Positions 9,193-17,830 are shown, numbered from the stretch's first letter. The stretch is 64,000 nucleotides of DNA from Pontibacter harenae (GCF_020907245.1 NZ_JAJJWH010000005.1:62001-126000); one strand, 5' to 3'. Numbers and translations are program-made. The notes: generated by a model not told the origin, from the sequence alone.

Positions 9193-10323
9193 CTAAAGCC
9201 TTGTCATCAGTTTCTTTACCATTATGTCTTTCCACTCACGGAAAGTTCCGTTTAGTATCTGTTGGCGTGCCTGTTTTACCAGCCAAAGGTAAAAGGTAAG
9301 GTTATGCACACTGGCAATTTGGCCGCTCAGGTACTCGCCACTGTGAATTAGGTGGCGCAAATATGCTTTGCTGTAGAACGTACTAACATAGCCTCCTAGT
9401 TCAGTGTCGATAGGAGAATGGTCATTCGCCCACTTTTGATTTTTAATGTTAATGACTCCCTGCGTAGTAAATAACATGCCGTTACGCGCATTGCGGGTTG
9501 GCAGCACACAATCGAACATATCTACACCCAAGGCTATATTTTCCAGGATGTTGGCTGGCGTGCCCACTCCCATTAAATAACGAGGTTTGTCGGCTGGTAA
9601 TATATCACAAACCAACTCCGTCATTTCGTACATCATCTCGGCTGGCTCACCTACCGATAAACCACCAATAGCATTGCCCTCGCGCCCGAAGCTGGCAATA
9701 GTCTCAGCCGACTGCACACGCAGGTCTTTGTAGGTGCTGCCCTGCACAATAGGGAACAGCGTTTGGTTATAGCCATACTTAGGCTCTGTGCTGTCAAAAC
9801 GATCGACACAGCGCTGTAGCCAGCGGTGCGTGCGTTCCATCGAATTTTTGGCGTAAGTATAGTCGCAAGGGTAGGGGGTGCACTCATCAAATGCCATCAC
9901 AATATCGGCTCCGATAGTACGCTGCGTATCCATTACATTTTCAGGAGTGAAGTTAAGGGTAGAGCCGTCAATGTGCGACTTAAACTTAACGCCCTCTTCC
10001 TTTATTTTACGTGTGCCAGCTAAAGAGAAAACCTGATAGCCACCGCTGTCGGTAAGTATTGGGCGGTCCCAGCCGTTAAATTTATGTAATCCACCTGCCG
10101 TTTCGAGTACGTTCAGGCCTGGCCGCAGATACAAATGGTAAGTGTTTCCAAGTATGATTTCGGCTTTAATATCATCCTTCAGTTCGCGTTGGTGTACGGC
10201 TTTAACTGTGCCTGCTGTGCCTACAGGCATAAAAATAGGAGTTTCTATGGCGCCATGGTCGGTTTGCACCACACCTGCACGCGCTTTAGACTGTTTATCG
10301 TTGGCTACTAATGAAAATTGCAT
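9193..10323 (-). CDS. tgt: tRNA-guanine transglycosylase (queuosine pathway)
   Basis: Exchanges guanine for the queuine precursor preQ1 at position 34 of GUN-anticodon tRNAs. The 376 residues carry TDSGGYQVFSL (91-101) with the conserved Asp92, the GGLSVGE loop (220-226), and MFDCVLPTRNARNG with the nucleophilic-type Asp271. The region that normally holds the zinc site CxCxxC reads ELGGYVST (308-315), with no cysteines, although the histidine of the HNLTFY motif (His340) is present. I recall that other Bacteroidota Tgt proteins also lack the cysteines. First gene of a minus-strand group with the LptG-like permease and the EamA transporter. Confidence 0.95.
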   Translation of the reverse strand: MQFSLVANDKQSKARAGVVQTDHGAIETPIFMPVGTAGTVKAVHQRELKDDIKAEIILGNTYHLYLRPGLNVLETAGGLHKFNGWDRPILTDSGGYQVFSLAGTRKIKEEGVKFKSHIDGSTLNFTPENVMDTQRTIGADIVMAFDECTPYPCDYTYAKNSMERTHRWLQRCVDRFDSTEPKYGYNQTLFPIVQGSTYKDLRVQSAETIASFGREGNAIGGLSVGEPAEMMYEMTELVCDILPADKPRYLMGVGTPANILENIALGVDMFDCVLPTRNARNGMLFTTQGVINIKNQKWANDHSPIDTELGGYVSTFYSKAYLRHLIHSGEYLSGQIASVHNLTFYLWLVKQARQQILNGTFREWKDIMVKKLMTRL

Positions 10324-10420
10324 AGTTGTAAATAGTTAGTGCTGTTATAAGCAATAATAGCACCAACAAAGAGGCAGCTAATTACTGCCAAAATTTTGAT
10401 ATTAGTTTAAAAATAATCGG

Positions 10421-10454
10421 CAAAGATACAAACTCCTCTGTCACAAAACATCAA
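10421..10454 (-). promoter_or_regulatory. Candidate promoter of the tgt group
   Basis: On the minus strand the -7 box TATCTTTG (10421-10428) matches TAnnTTTG exactly. A TTG 23 bases upstream (10452-10454) could be the -33 element; another TTG lies at 15-base spacing. Transcription would start about 90 bases before the tgt ATG. Confidence 0.5.
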
Positions 10455-10614
10455 GATTTATTAAATCGGTAAAGGATTCGGAAATGGTGTTTTAATGGCT
10501 AATTTTGATTGTTGGCTACTGCTATTACCTGAAAGCTGTTTCAAAAAGCTTGTGTGTAATTATGAGTCGCCAAAAAATATTTTCCAACATCAATAATTAG
10601 CAACTAGCATCATT

Positions 10615-11718
10615 TTGGCTACAATAATATTACTGGTGCTGCTCGGGCTTTGTGTACTGGTGCAGCTTTACTTTGCCTTGTTTTATTTCCTTCCGCTTTC
10701 TAAATATACTGATCCCGTTACGGAGGAAAAAAAGCCTATTTCCGTGATTGTAGCAGCACACGACGAACAGGAAAATTTGTACGAACTGCTACCAATGCTT
10801 CTGAACCAGGACTACCCAGAATTTGAAGTAGTGGTAGTAAACGATCGGTCAGAAGACGATACAGAATTTTATCTGTACGAGCTGGAGAGGCAGTTCTCTA
10901 ATTTTAAAGTAGTAACTGTTAAGAAAACTCCAGATTACCTGAACCCTAAAAAATATGCCGTAGCACTTGGTATCAGAGCAGCTAAGTATGAGCATATGCT
11001 GTTTACCGATGCAGACTGCCGCCCTGAAAGAACGGAGTGGATAAACAAAATGCAACAAGGTTATACTACAGGGGTAGATGTTGTACTTGGCTACTCTCCT
11101 TATGCACATATCAAAGGATTTTTAAATCATCTGATCCGATATGAAACCTTACTCACTGGAATGCAGTATCTGTCTCATGCAAACAAGGGGCGTGCTTATA
11201 TGGGTGTAGGCCGAAACCTTTCTTATACCAAAACATGTTTCTTTAGGAATAAGGGGTTTGCATCGCATATCAAATTACTAGGCGGCGACGACGATCTTTT
11301 TGTTCGTGATGCCGCCAACAATAGCAAAGTAAACATTGTTATCGATAAGGAGGGGCAGACCTCTAGTGTTCCTAAAAAGACGTTTCGGGAATGGCTGACC
11401 CAAAAAAGAAGACACTTGTCTGTTGGGAGGATGTATAAAGCATCAGATAAAAGAAGAATTGGCGCCTTTATGGGAGCAAACCTGTTCTTTTATCTGCTTC
11501 TTCTTATTATTCTTTTTATGTATAGTAAATTAGCTATATTAGGCGCGCTAGTTGGCTTAAGGTATTTGACTGTATTTCCTGTGTATGTGCTTTGTGCACG
11601 CAGGCTCAACGAAAAGCTTACCTTACCGCTGCTACTTGTGCTAGACCTTGTCTACTTTTTTAATTATCTGTTCCTCGGAGTATCTGTACTATTGTATAAA
11701 AAAATCAGATGGAAGTAA
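10615..11718 (+). CDS. Family 2 glycosyltransferase, membrane-anchored
   Basis: A 367-residue GT-A-fold glycosyltransferase. One N-terminal membrane segment is followed by the GT2 core: ISVIVAAHDEQENL, VVVVNDRSEDDT, a DAD metal motif in FTDADCRP, GGDDDLFVRDA, and a QKRRH motif (QxxRW-like) before two or three C-terminal membrane segments. The topology is that of transferases that elongate or export surface glycans; the sugar is unknown. The best start is TTG at 10615, which keeps the hydrophobic N-terminus. Its last ten bases overlap the start of the sigma-factor gene, indicating co-expression. Confidence 0.85.
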   Translation: MATIILLVLLGLCVLVQLYFALFYFLPLSKYTDPVTEEKKPISVIVAAHDEQENLYELLPMLLNQDYPEFEVVVVNDRSEDDTEFYLYELERQFSNFKVVTVKKTPDYLNPKKYAVALGIRAAKYEHMLFTDADCRPERTEWINKMQQGYTTGVDVVLGYSPYAHIKGFLNHLIRYETLLTGMQYLSHANKGRAYMGVGRNLSYTKTCFFRNKGFASHIKLLGGDDDLFVRDAANNSKVNIVIDKEGQTSSVPKKTFREWLTQKRRHLSVGRMYKASDKRRIGAFMGANLFFYLLLLIILFMYSKLAILGALVGLRYLTVFPVYVLCARRLNEKLTLPLLLVLDLVYFFNYLFLGVSVLLYKKIRWK

Positions 11719-12317
11719 ATAAGCAATTTTCAGCAAAGGCAAAACACGATTTCAAGTTAATACAGGCTGCGGTCGAAGAAAACGATGAAAAAGCGTATGC
11801 TGAGCTGATGAGCATCTATAAAAAACCTGTATACCATGTGGTGTTGAAAATGGTGCGCAATGCAGACGATGCCGAAGACTTAACGATCGAGGCTTTTGCC
11901 AAGGCGTTTCGTAACCTGCACAAGTTTAACCCTGAGTATGCCTTTAGTACCTGGTTATTCCGCATCGCTACAAACAACTGTATCGACTTTATCCGCAAAA
12001 ACAGGATCAAAACCATGTCTATCGATTCAGCCATCAAGATTGATAATGGCGACGAGATAACGATAGACTTCAAAGACAAGAACCTGAACCCGCAGGAAGA
12101 GGCAATAAAGAACCAGAAAATTGAAATAATGCAGTACGTGGTGGCTAAGCTGCCAGATAAGTACCAGCGCCTGGTTACGCTTCGTTACTTTAACGAGCTT
12201 AGCTACGAAGAAATAGCCACCGAACTAAATGCACCGCTTGGAACTGTAAAAGCTCAGCTCCACAGAGCCCGCGAATTGCTGTATGACATGGTGAAAAACA
12301 AAAAGCACTTGATTTAA
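11709..12317 (+). CDS. ECF-type RNA polymerase sigma factor
   Basis: A sigma-70-family extracytoplasmic-function sigma factor of 202 residues. Region 2 is visible as DAEDLTIEAFAKAFRNL and FSTWLFRIATNNCIDFIRK, and region 4 as LPDKYQRLVTLRYFNELSYEEIATELNAPLGTVKAQLHRAR with a clear helix-turn-helix. Its ATG lies inside the 3' end of the glycosyltransferase gene. No anti-sigma factor is encoded next to it, so how it is held inactive is not evident. A terminator follows 67 bases downstream. Confidence 0.93.
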   Translation: MEVNKQFSAKAKHDFKLIQAAVEENDEKAYAELMSIYKKPVYHVVLKMVRNADDAEDLTIEAFAKAFRNLHKFNPEYAFSTWLFRIATNNCIDFIRKNRIKTMSIDSAIKIDNGDEITIDFKDKNLNPQEEAIKNQKIEIMQYVVAKLPDKYQRLVTLRYFNELSYEEIATELNAPLGTVKAQLHRARELLYDMVKNKKHLI

Positions 12318-12384
12318 CTTTTACATTTGAGTGTGATGGTCTGAATTAATAATTAAAATTAAGGTTAAAGATTGATTACTTGTG

Positions 12385-12422
12385 AAGCCCCTGTTGCCTA
12401 AGAGCAGCAGGGGCTTTATACT
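12385..12422 (+). terminator. Terminator after the sigma-factor gene
   Basis: A 13-bp stem with one wobble (12385-12397 with 12404-12416), a six-base loop and a weak TTATACTTT tail. Confidence 0.65.
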
Positions 12423-12447
12423 TTACGTTATTCCCGTTCTTATTTTA

Positions 12448-12455
12448 TATTTTTG
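12448..12455 (+). promoter_or_regulatory. -7 box upstream of the small membrane protein and rsmG
   Basis: TATTTTTG matches TAnnTTTG exactly and lies 40 bases before the ATG of the next gene. No clear TTG is seen at the -33 position. Confidence 0.45.
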
Positions 12456-12495
12456 CGCAAGTTACTGTTGTTGACACCATACATATATTTAAACG

Positions 12496-12729
12496 ATGGC
12501 CTTTGTGTCAGGTGAAACAATACTTTCTCTTATAGGTAAAGCCAGCCTGTATCTTCGCTTCAGAGATAGGGAGAAGGTTCGGCATGAGCTTGTTAAAAAG
12601 TACGAAGGTCAGTTCCATAACGCTGGTATGGTGCTGCTGTTCGACCTGTTGATGGCTTTACTTGCAGTTGCTGTAGTAGGCTTGTTGGCTGGTACTATAT
12701 TTTTTGTCGCCACAAAGGCTAATTCATAA
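12496..12729 (+). CDS. Small single-pass membrane protein of unknown function
   Basis: A 77-residue protein. The first half is basic and polar (LYLRFRDREKVRHELVKKYE), and the second half is one transmembrane helix (about VLLFDLLMALLAVAVVGLLAGTIFF, residues 46-70). I do not recognise a family. It lies 23 bases upstream of rsmG in the same direction and has a good -7 box, so it is likely real and co-transcribed with rsmG. Confidence 0.65.
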   Translation: MAFVSGETILSLIGKASLYLRFRDREKVRHELVKKYEGQFHNAGMVLLFDLLMALLAVAVVGLLAGTIFFVATKANS

Positions 12730-12752
12730 ATCTTAACTTGTAATTCTTGAGT

Positions 12753-13388
12753 ATGTCTACCTCCATCCGATTATTGCTTTCTGGTTATTTTCCTGATCTT
12801 ACTGAAGACCAACTGCAGAAGTACGAGCAGATGGGGGAGTTGTATAAAGAGTGGAACCAGAAGATAAATGTCGTGTCTCGTAAGGACATGGACCAACTGG
12901 GGGTACACCATATTCTGCATTCGCTCGGTATAGCCAAGGTAGTGCAGTTTCCTGAGCATACCGCTGTGATGGACGTTGGAACTGGCGGCGGTTTGCCTGG
13001 TTTACCGCTGGCCGTTATGTTTCCAGAGGTAAAGTTTCATTTGGTAGATTCTATTGGCAAGAAGATACACGTGGTGCAGGAGATAGCCAGAGAGTTGCAC
13101 CTGCAAAACGTAACAGCATCGCATACCAGAGCAGAGCAGGTGCGCGAAAAATACGACTTTATAGTTAGCCGCGCCGTTACCCGCCTAGCTAACTTTTGGC
13201 CTTGGGTAAGGAACAGCTTTAAAAAGTCTGACCTTGAAACGAAAGGCTTATACTATCTGAAAGGAGGCGATTTGGAAGAAGAAATAGCTGAATCTGGTCT
13301 CGTTGCTGAAACATTTGCCTTAACTGATTACTTCACAGAAGATTTTTTCGAGACAAAGAAAGTCGTATACATACAGTCTAAGCCTTAA
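12753..13388 (+). CDS. rsmG: 16S rRNA (guanine-527-N7)-methyltransferase
   Basis: The GidB/RsmG methyltransferase modifies G527 of 16S rRNA in the 30S subunit using SAM. The 211 residues show the family N-terminus ending in YKEWNQKINVVSRKD, the SAM-binding loop DVGTGGGLPGLPLA, LVDSIGKK, and DFIVSRAVTRL near the active site. An in-frame TTG lies two codons upstream, but the ATG at 12753 is the natural start. The protein has the usual length. Confidence 0.95.
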   Translation: MSTSIRLLLSGYFPDLTEDQLQKYEQMGELYKEWNQKINVVSRKDMDQLGVHHILHSLGIAKVVQFPEHTAVMDVGTGGGLPGLPLAVMFPEVKFHLVDSIGKKIHVVQEIARELHLQNVTASHTRAEQVREKYDFIVSRAVTRLANFWPWVRNSFKKSDLETKGLYYLKGGDLEEEIAESGLVAETFALTDYFTEDFFETKKVVYIQSKP

Positions 13389-13489
13389 AGTAGCGGTTTT
13401 AAGCTGTTGTACAACAGAATGATAGGAGCTTTTTGCAATAGATGAACTTCTTGTTGCTGTAACTCCTGCCTTTCTCTCTGTCTAAATGC

Positions 13490-14455
13490 TTATACTTCAG
13501 GCTTCTGGCCTCCGAGTAAGAACCTGACTGCCCGTGCTTCAGCGTAATAGTATTGATTTCCGTAGCTTTCTGGGAAGCCTACATGCCCGCCGCTATTGGG
13601 TACCTCCAGGTAAAAGTTGGGGTTCTGTCGGGCTTCCTCATAAGGGTAGCAACTCCTGCCTAAAAAAGGATCATTTTTGGCGTTAACAAGTAAAGTAGGC
13701 ACCTGTATGTTCTTAAGAAACTGCTTGGAACTAACGCGGGTGTAGTAATCATCAGCGCTTTTGAAACCATGAATCGGCGCTGTGTAACGTTCATCAAACT
13801 CAGGAAAGGACGAAAGTAAGTTGTAGCCGCTCAAATCAATCTGGTCGGGAAACATCTGCTTCTTATGCTCCAGTTTCTTACCTAGTGTTTTCAGGAAGCG
13901 GCGCGTGTAGACTTTAGAAATATTTTTGGCCGAATCTTTCAAATCGATAGGAGTGGAGAACGCAATAGCTCGCTTTACCTCTTGAGGCACCTGCTCAGGA
14001 TGCTCACCTAAATATTTGAGGGTAATATTGCCTCCAGCACTAAAGCCCGTTAAATAAATGGTGTGGTAGCGGCCTGTGTGTAATGCATACTGTAGTACAT
14101 GTGCCAGGTCGTCTGAAGTACCTAGGTGGTAAGAACGGAGCAGCATATTAGGCTCGCCGCTGCAACTGCGATAGTTCCATGCCAGGGCATCCACGCCTTG
14201 TGCATTCAGAGCCTTAACCATTGCCTGTATATACGGTCTGTGGGAATCACCTTCCAGGCCGTGCGAAAGCACCAGCAAACTCTCAGAGCCAACCCTCGAC
14301 CAGTCCAGATCTATAAAATCCTCGTCGGGTGTTGTAATTCGCTCCCGTGCATACTGTACACCTTCTACTTGCCTGAACAGCCCAGGTATAATTGTCTGTA
14401 AATGACCATTAAACAAATAAAATGGAGCTTTGTACTGAGATGGAACAAGAGGCAT
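13490..14455 (-). CDS. YheT-type alpha/beta hydrolase
   Basis: A 321-residue alpha/beta-fold hydrolase of the YheT/ABHD1-3 group. The nucleophile elbow is TGFSAGGN with Ser139. The acid is likely Asp262 in NAKNDPFL and the base His291 in GGHVGF, giving a complete triad. The oxyanion region LSHGLEGDSHRPYI and the NYRSCSGEPN motif are typical of the group. No signal peptide is seen, so it is probably a cytoplasmic esterase; the substrate is unknown. It is convergent with rsmG. Confidence 0.88.
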   Translation of the reverse strand: MPLVPSQYKAPFYLFNGHLQTIIPGLFRQVEGVQYARERITTPDEDFIDLDWSRVGSESLLVLSHGLEGDSHRPYIQAMVKALNAQGVDALAWNYRSCSGEPNMLLRSYHLGTSDDLAHVLQYALHTGRYHTIYLTGFSAGGNITLKYLGEHPEQVPQEVKRAIAFSTPIDLKDSAKNISKVYTRRFLKTLGKKLEHKKQMFPDQIDLSGYNLLSSFPEFDERYTAPIHGFKSADDYYTRVSSKQFLKNIQVPTLLVNAKNDPFLGRSCYPYEEARQNPNFYLEVPNSGGHVGFPESYGNQYYYAEARAVRFLLGGQKPEV

Positions 14456-14590
14456 AAGAACTGTGTAAATTAAATGGTATGTTGTACTTTTTTAACCTTA
14501 AAATACTTATTTATTATATATGCTGTTTTGATATATCAATATTCCTTTTTCACCGTATGCTGTTAATGTATCTGATAATGTAATACAACT

Positions 14591-14854
14591 ATGAAGATAG
14601 CTCTAAAATTCAAAACTATAGGATTAGCATTCGCTCTTGGTCTTTGTGTGTTCGCGTGCAACCAAGAAGCTCGAAACCAAAGTGGAATGCATGCAGAGGG
14701 AAGCATGGCAAATTCTGAACTACAGGAGGAAAGCCTTGAAACTAAAGACAAAGTTAATAACTTTTCTGCATGGCTACTTGGAAAGCCTGAAAAAGCCAAG
14801 ATCGCTTCTAAACAGGAGTGGGAAGTGGTGCAGTCAGTTCACAAACTGAAATAG
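14591..14854 (+). CDS. Small predicted lipoprotein
   Basis: An 87-residue protein with a lipoprotein signal peptide: a basic N-terminus (MKIALKFK), a hydrophobic stretch and the lipobox VFAC with Cys23. The mature part is short, polar and acidic, with no family that I recognise. It stands alone between the YheT hydrolase and rpsT. Confidence 0.6.
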   Translation: MKIALKFKTIGLAFALGLCVFACNQEARNQSGMHAEGSMANSELQEESLETKDKVNNFSAWLLGKPEKAKIASKQEWEVVQSVHKLK

Positions 14855-15231
14855 ACTGATATCAAGGTTAGTAATTAGAGAAGCAAAGCTATACACCTAA
14901 AGCTTTGAAGCATGGGAGCCGCAAGTAAAAGAGCAACACAGACTTAAAAAGCAAGGCTGTTGATGACCACAAGGTAAGTGTATAGTTGAAGCCTTTTGGT
15001 GATGCTTAGCGACAACTCCTTCTATCTTATGCTTATACAATAGTTGAGTTATATTTATGTCTACTAAAGGTTAATTATTGGTAAAAGCCTGACGAACTGA
15101 ATAATAAATGCTACCTTTGTACAGATAGTCTACACAATATTTTTCTGTGTGCCCTTGGAAATTATTTGTAAAGGGTTTACCTTTGCAAACTCATTTAAGA
15201 ACGGAACAAAGAATTAATTTTATAGAATAAC
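14855..15231. other. Leader region of rpsT without a gene
   Basis: No open frame or RNA gene is recognisable in the first 250 bases. The last 120 bases contain two copies of the -7 box TACCTTTG (15112-15119 and 15178-15185); the second belongs to the promoter described separately. Confidence 0.4.
15155..15185 (+). promoter_or_regulatory. rpsT promoter
   Basis: TTG (15155-15157), a 20-base spacer and TACCTTTG (15178-15185) form a perfect Bacteroidota-type promoter. Transcription should start near 15192, giving a leader of about 40 bases. A second exact -7 box at 15112-15119 may be an upstream start. Confidence 0.75.
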
Positions 15232-15495
15232 ATGGCTAACCATAAGTCGGCATTAAAGAGAATTAGAGCGAATAACGCTAAACGTCTTCGTAACAGATAC
15301 CAGGCGAAAACCACTCGTACCTTTGTAAAGAAGCTGAAAAACACGACTGATCAAGCCGAGGCGCAAGAGCTGTACAAGACAGTTTCCTCTATGCTTGACC
15401 GTCTGGCTAAGAAAAACATCATCCACAAAAACAAAGCTGCTAACAACAAGTCTAAGTTAGCTAAGTTTGTAAACAGCCTGGCTACAGCAGCTTAA
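15232..15495 (+). CDS. rpsT: 30S ribosomal protein S20
   Basis: An 87-residue, strongly basic ribosomal protein of the small subunit. The sequence shows the S20 signature: ANHKSALKRIRANNAKRLRN at the N-terminus, a central QAEAQELYKTVSSMLDRLAKKNIIHKNKAA region and a helical C-terminus. The ATG at 15232 follows a strong promoter, and the gene ends just before a compact terminator, so it is a single-gene transcript. Confidence 0.97.
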   Translation: MANHKSALKRIRANNAKRLRNRYQAKTTRTFVKKLKNTTDQAEAQELYKTVSSMLDRLAKKNIIHKNKAANNKSKLAKFVNSLATAA

Positions 15496-15518
15496 TTTCT
15501 GTTGGATTCCTAAATCGG

Positions 15519-15549
15519 AAGCCTTACACCGCAAGTGTAAGGCTTTTTA
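15519..15549 (+). terminator. rpsT terminator
   Basis: An 11-bp perfect stem (15519-15529 with 15535-15545), loop CGCAA, followed by TTTT. Confidence 0.88.
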
Positions 15550-15576
15550 TGTTTGCTATAGTTGACGCTTATTAAA

Positions 15577-15960
15577 ATGATGAATAATGAAATAATCATT
15601 TTCCTGACGATTCATCTCATCGTGCCAGCGTTGGGGCTAATCTTCTACCTTCGACTCATTAATATGATAAAAAGAGATAAGGTTAAAGATCCGCCTATCA
15701 TTGACCTAATTTTATCGTTTGCCACATACGGTGGGCTTTTGCTTGTTATCTTGACAACCCTCTTCTGGGAATGGTCAGCGATGGCATCTCTCGGTGCGTT
15801 TTACTTAATCATTTTAGGTCCTATAGTAATGGGAATTATTGCATATAGAAATTACAAGAACAGAAATATCTCCAAGTATCATGAGTGGACACATTGGGCT
15901 GGAAAAGCATACTTTGTCTTTCTTGCAGTGTCAGTTTTCATTGCTTTCATAGTTGAATAA
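15577..15960 (+). CDS. Small integral membrane protein of unknown function
   Basis: About 127 residues with four hydrophobic segments (IIIFLTIHLIVPALGLIFY, LILSFATYGGLLLVILTTLF, LGAFYLIILGPIVMGIIAY and AYFVFLAVSVFIAFIV). The frame extends five codons upstream to a TTG; the ATG at 15577 is preferred. No family is recognised. The base composition is AT-richer than neighbouring genes, which may hint at an accessory origin. Confidence 0.55.
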   Translation: MMNNEIIIFLTIHLIVPALGLIFYLRLINMIKRDKVKDPPIIDLILSFATYGGLLLVILTTLFWEWSAMASLGAFYLIILGPIVMGIIAYRNYKNRNISKYHEWTHWAGKAYFVFLAVSVFIAFIVE

Positions 15961-16341
15961 TCAGGCATGAGTCGCCATGTACGGCTTGTGCCTCACCAGT
16001 TGCCTGTACGAGCCCAGTTCTGGTAGTTCATTTTGCTGATCTTTGCTGCTATAATCTATTAACTCGAAGCTTTTGAGACAAGCTTTGCCTGTCATGGATT
16101 CAACTTGCTTAGGAATTGCAGGTGCGTCATAACAGCCCAAGCGATGCTCTTACAGAATGTATAGTTCAGAAATTGTTTGAGGTGATCGGGTTGCTCTTGA
16201 GTTTGTTCCAGCAGTATTGCTATGTTTGTTTCCAACCATAACAGGAGAGAGCAAGTAGGCGGTCCCAAGAGGGAGATATCAAAAGGTATAATAATGCACA
16301 AGCAAACATATCAACAGAAGGGGCGACAAACTCAGGCGCTC
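15961..16341. other. Unassigned region, possible decayed sequence
   Basis: About 380 bases without a convincing gene. On the minus strand a 69-codon frame (16092-16301) reads in a protein-like way near its end, but it has no recognisable family and no clear upstream part. It could be a remnant of a lost gene or mobile element; I cannot support more. Confidence 0.3.
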
Positions 16342-16384
16342 TAAAAAAAGAAAGCCTGCGACAGAAATCTGCCGCAGGCTTTTT
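16342..16384 (-). terminator. pyk terminator
   Basis: On the minus strand a 10-bp perfect stem (16373-16382 with 16351-16360), extended by an inner CAG/CTG pair, is followed by CTTTTTTT. It lies 20 bases after the pyk stop. Confidence 0.88.
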
Positions 16385-16404
16385 ATGTATAAGTAGTATA
16401 AGTG

Positions 16405-17829
16405 TTATGCTACACTTAGCTTAATCATGTTTGTGCGCTTCATCTCATTCATCGGCATGCTGGCCGTGTTAACGAATACATCGCCAGACTTGATAAAGCC
16501 ACCTTCTAAAAGCGTGTTCTTAATATCAGCAATGGTAGCGTCAGTAGATTCGAACTTGTCGTAGTAGAAGCCACGAATACCCCAAACCAGGTTTAATGTA
16601 TTAAGTAGGTTCTGGTTTGATGTGAACACGAAAATGTCTGACTTTGGACGGTTCTTAGAAAGCTGTAGCGCAGTATAACCTGACTTCGTCATGCCTATGA
16701 TAGCTTTAGCATTTGTATCACGGGCCAAACCGCATGCGTTTGCAACAAGGCTATCGCTCAAGAAGTTTTCAGAAGCAGGATTTACATAAGTTTTGTTAAA
16801 AATGTCTGCACTAGCCTCTACAGTACGTATAGTAAGGCTCATGCTTCTGATGGTTTCTATCGGATAAGCACCAACAGCAGTCTCTGCACTTAGCATTACC
16901 GTGTCAGCACCGTCTATTACCGCGTTAGCTACGTCGTTTGTCTCAGCACGAGTAGGGCGTGGGTTGGTAATCATGCTTTCCATCATCTGTGTAGCTACAA
17001 TAACAGGCTTGCCTGCCTTGTTACACTTCTCTACCAGCATTTTCTGGATCATTGGTACCTTCTCCATGCCAACCTCTACACCAAGGTCACCACGGGCTAC
17101 CATAATAGCATCTGTTACCTCTATAATTTCATCTATGTTAGTGATAGCCTCAGGCTTCTCTATCTTAGCGATAACACGTGTGCTTTTTCCTCGTTCAGCA
17201 ATAATGCGCTTAATCTCGTGAATGTCTTCTGCTTTACGAACAAAAGAAAGTGCCACCCACTCCACATCATTGTCTAAACCAAAGTGCAGGTCTTCTACGT
17301 CTTTCTCCGTCATAGATGGAGCAGAAACTTTAGAGTCTGGTAGGTTTATGCCTTTACGAGGTTTTACAACACCGCCGTAAATAACCTCAGCCTCCACTTC
17401 CATTACTTTGTCTGTGCTAATTACTTTCACCTCAAGCTTGCCATCATCTAATAAGATAGCATCGCCTGGTTTCACGTCCTTTGCCAGATCTTTATAAATA
17501 GTAGAGATTCTTCCCTCTGTCGTTAAAGAACCGTCACAAACAAGTTTTATAATTTGTCCCTCTTTAATTTCGATACCGCCGTTCTCTACATCGCCTAAAC
17601 GGATTTTTGGGCCCTGTAAATCCTGTACAAGGCTAATGTTTTTATTGTTCTTCTTGTTTAGCTCACGTACTTGGTCTATTACTTTTTGGTGCTCAGAGTA
17701 AGCGCCGTGCGAAAAGTTAAGACGAAAAGCGTTTACACCCTCATTCACTAAAGCCAACAGGCGTTCGTAGGTGTTGCAAGCCGGGCCAACTGTGGCCAAA
17801 ATTTTTGTTCTGTTAAACGATACTTCCAT
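16405..17829 (-). CDS. pyk: Pyruvate kinase
   Basis: Converts phosphoenolpyruvate and ADP to pyruvate and ATP in glycolysis. The 474 residues show the N-terminal TKILATVGPA, RLNFSHGAY, the metal/catalytic stretch IAKIEKPEAI, MVARGDLGVEV and the APAT-type loop around VATQMMESMI, then the C-terminal allosteric-type domain (ANACGLARDTNAKAIIGMTKSGYTA). The length matches single-copy bacterial enzymes. The gene starts one base after the stop of the IPExxxVDY-type gene, so the two form an operon ending in the terminator downstream. Confidence 0.97.
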   Translation of the reverse strand: MEVSFNRTKILATVGPACNTYERLLALVNEGVNAFRLNFSHGAYSEHQKVIDQVRELNKKNNKNISLVQDLQGPKIRLGDVENGGIEIKEGQIIKLVCDGSLTTEGRISTIYKDLAKDVKPGDAILLDDGKLEVKVISTDKVMEVEAEVIYGGVVKPRKGINLPDSKVSAPSMTEKDVEDLHFGLDNDVEWVALSFVRKAEDIHEIKRIIAERGKSTRVIAKIEKPEAITNIDEIIEVTDAIMVARGDLGVEVGMEKVPMIQKMLVEKCNKAGKPVIVATQMMESMITNPRPTRAETNDVANAVIDGADTVMLSAETAVGAYPIETIRSMSLTIRTVEASADIFNKTYVNPASENFLSDSLVANACGLARDTNAKAIIGMTKSGYTALQLSKNRPKSDIFVFTSNQNLLNTLNLVWGIRGFYYDKFESTDATIADIKNTLLEGGFIKSGDVFVNTASMPMNEMKRTNMIKLSVA

Positions 17830-17830
17830 T

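Noticed and set aside
12747-12752. TTG start two codons upstream for rsmG
   Set aside because: An ATG at 12753 gives a normal family start; the extension adds nothing conserved.
13404-13417. CTGTTGTACAACAG palindrome after rsmG
   Set aside because: A 14-base palindrome in a convergent spacer with no T-tract nearby; too short and isolated to assign a role.
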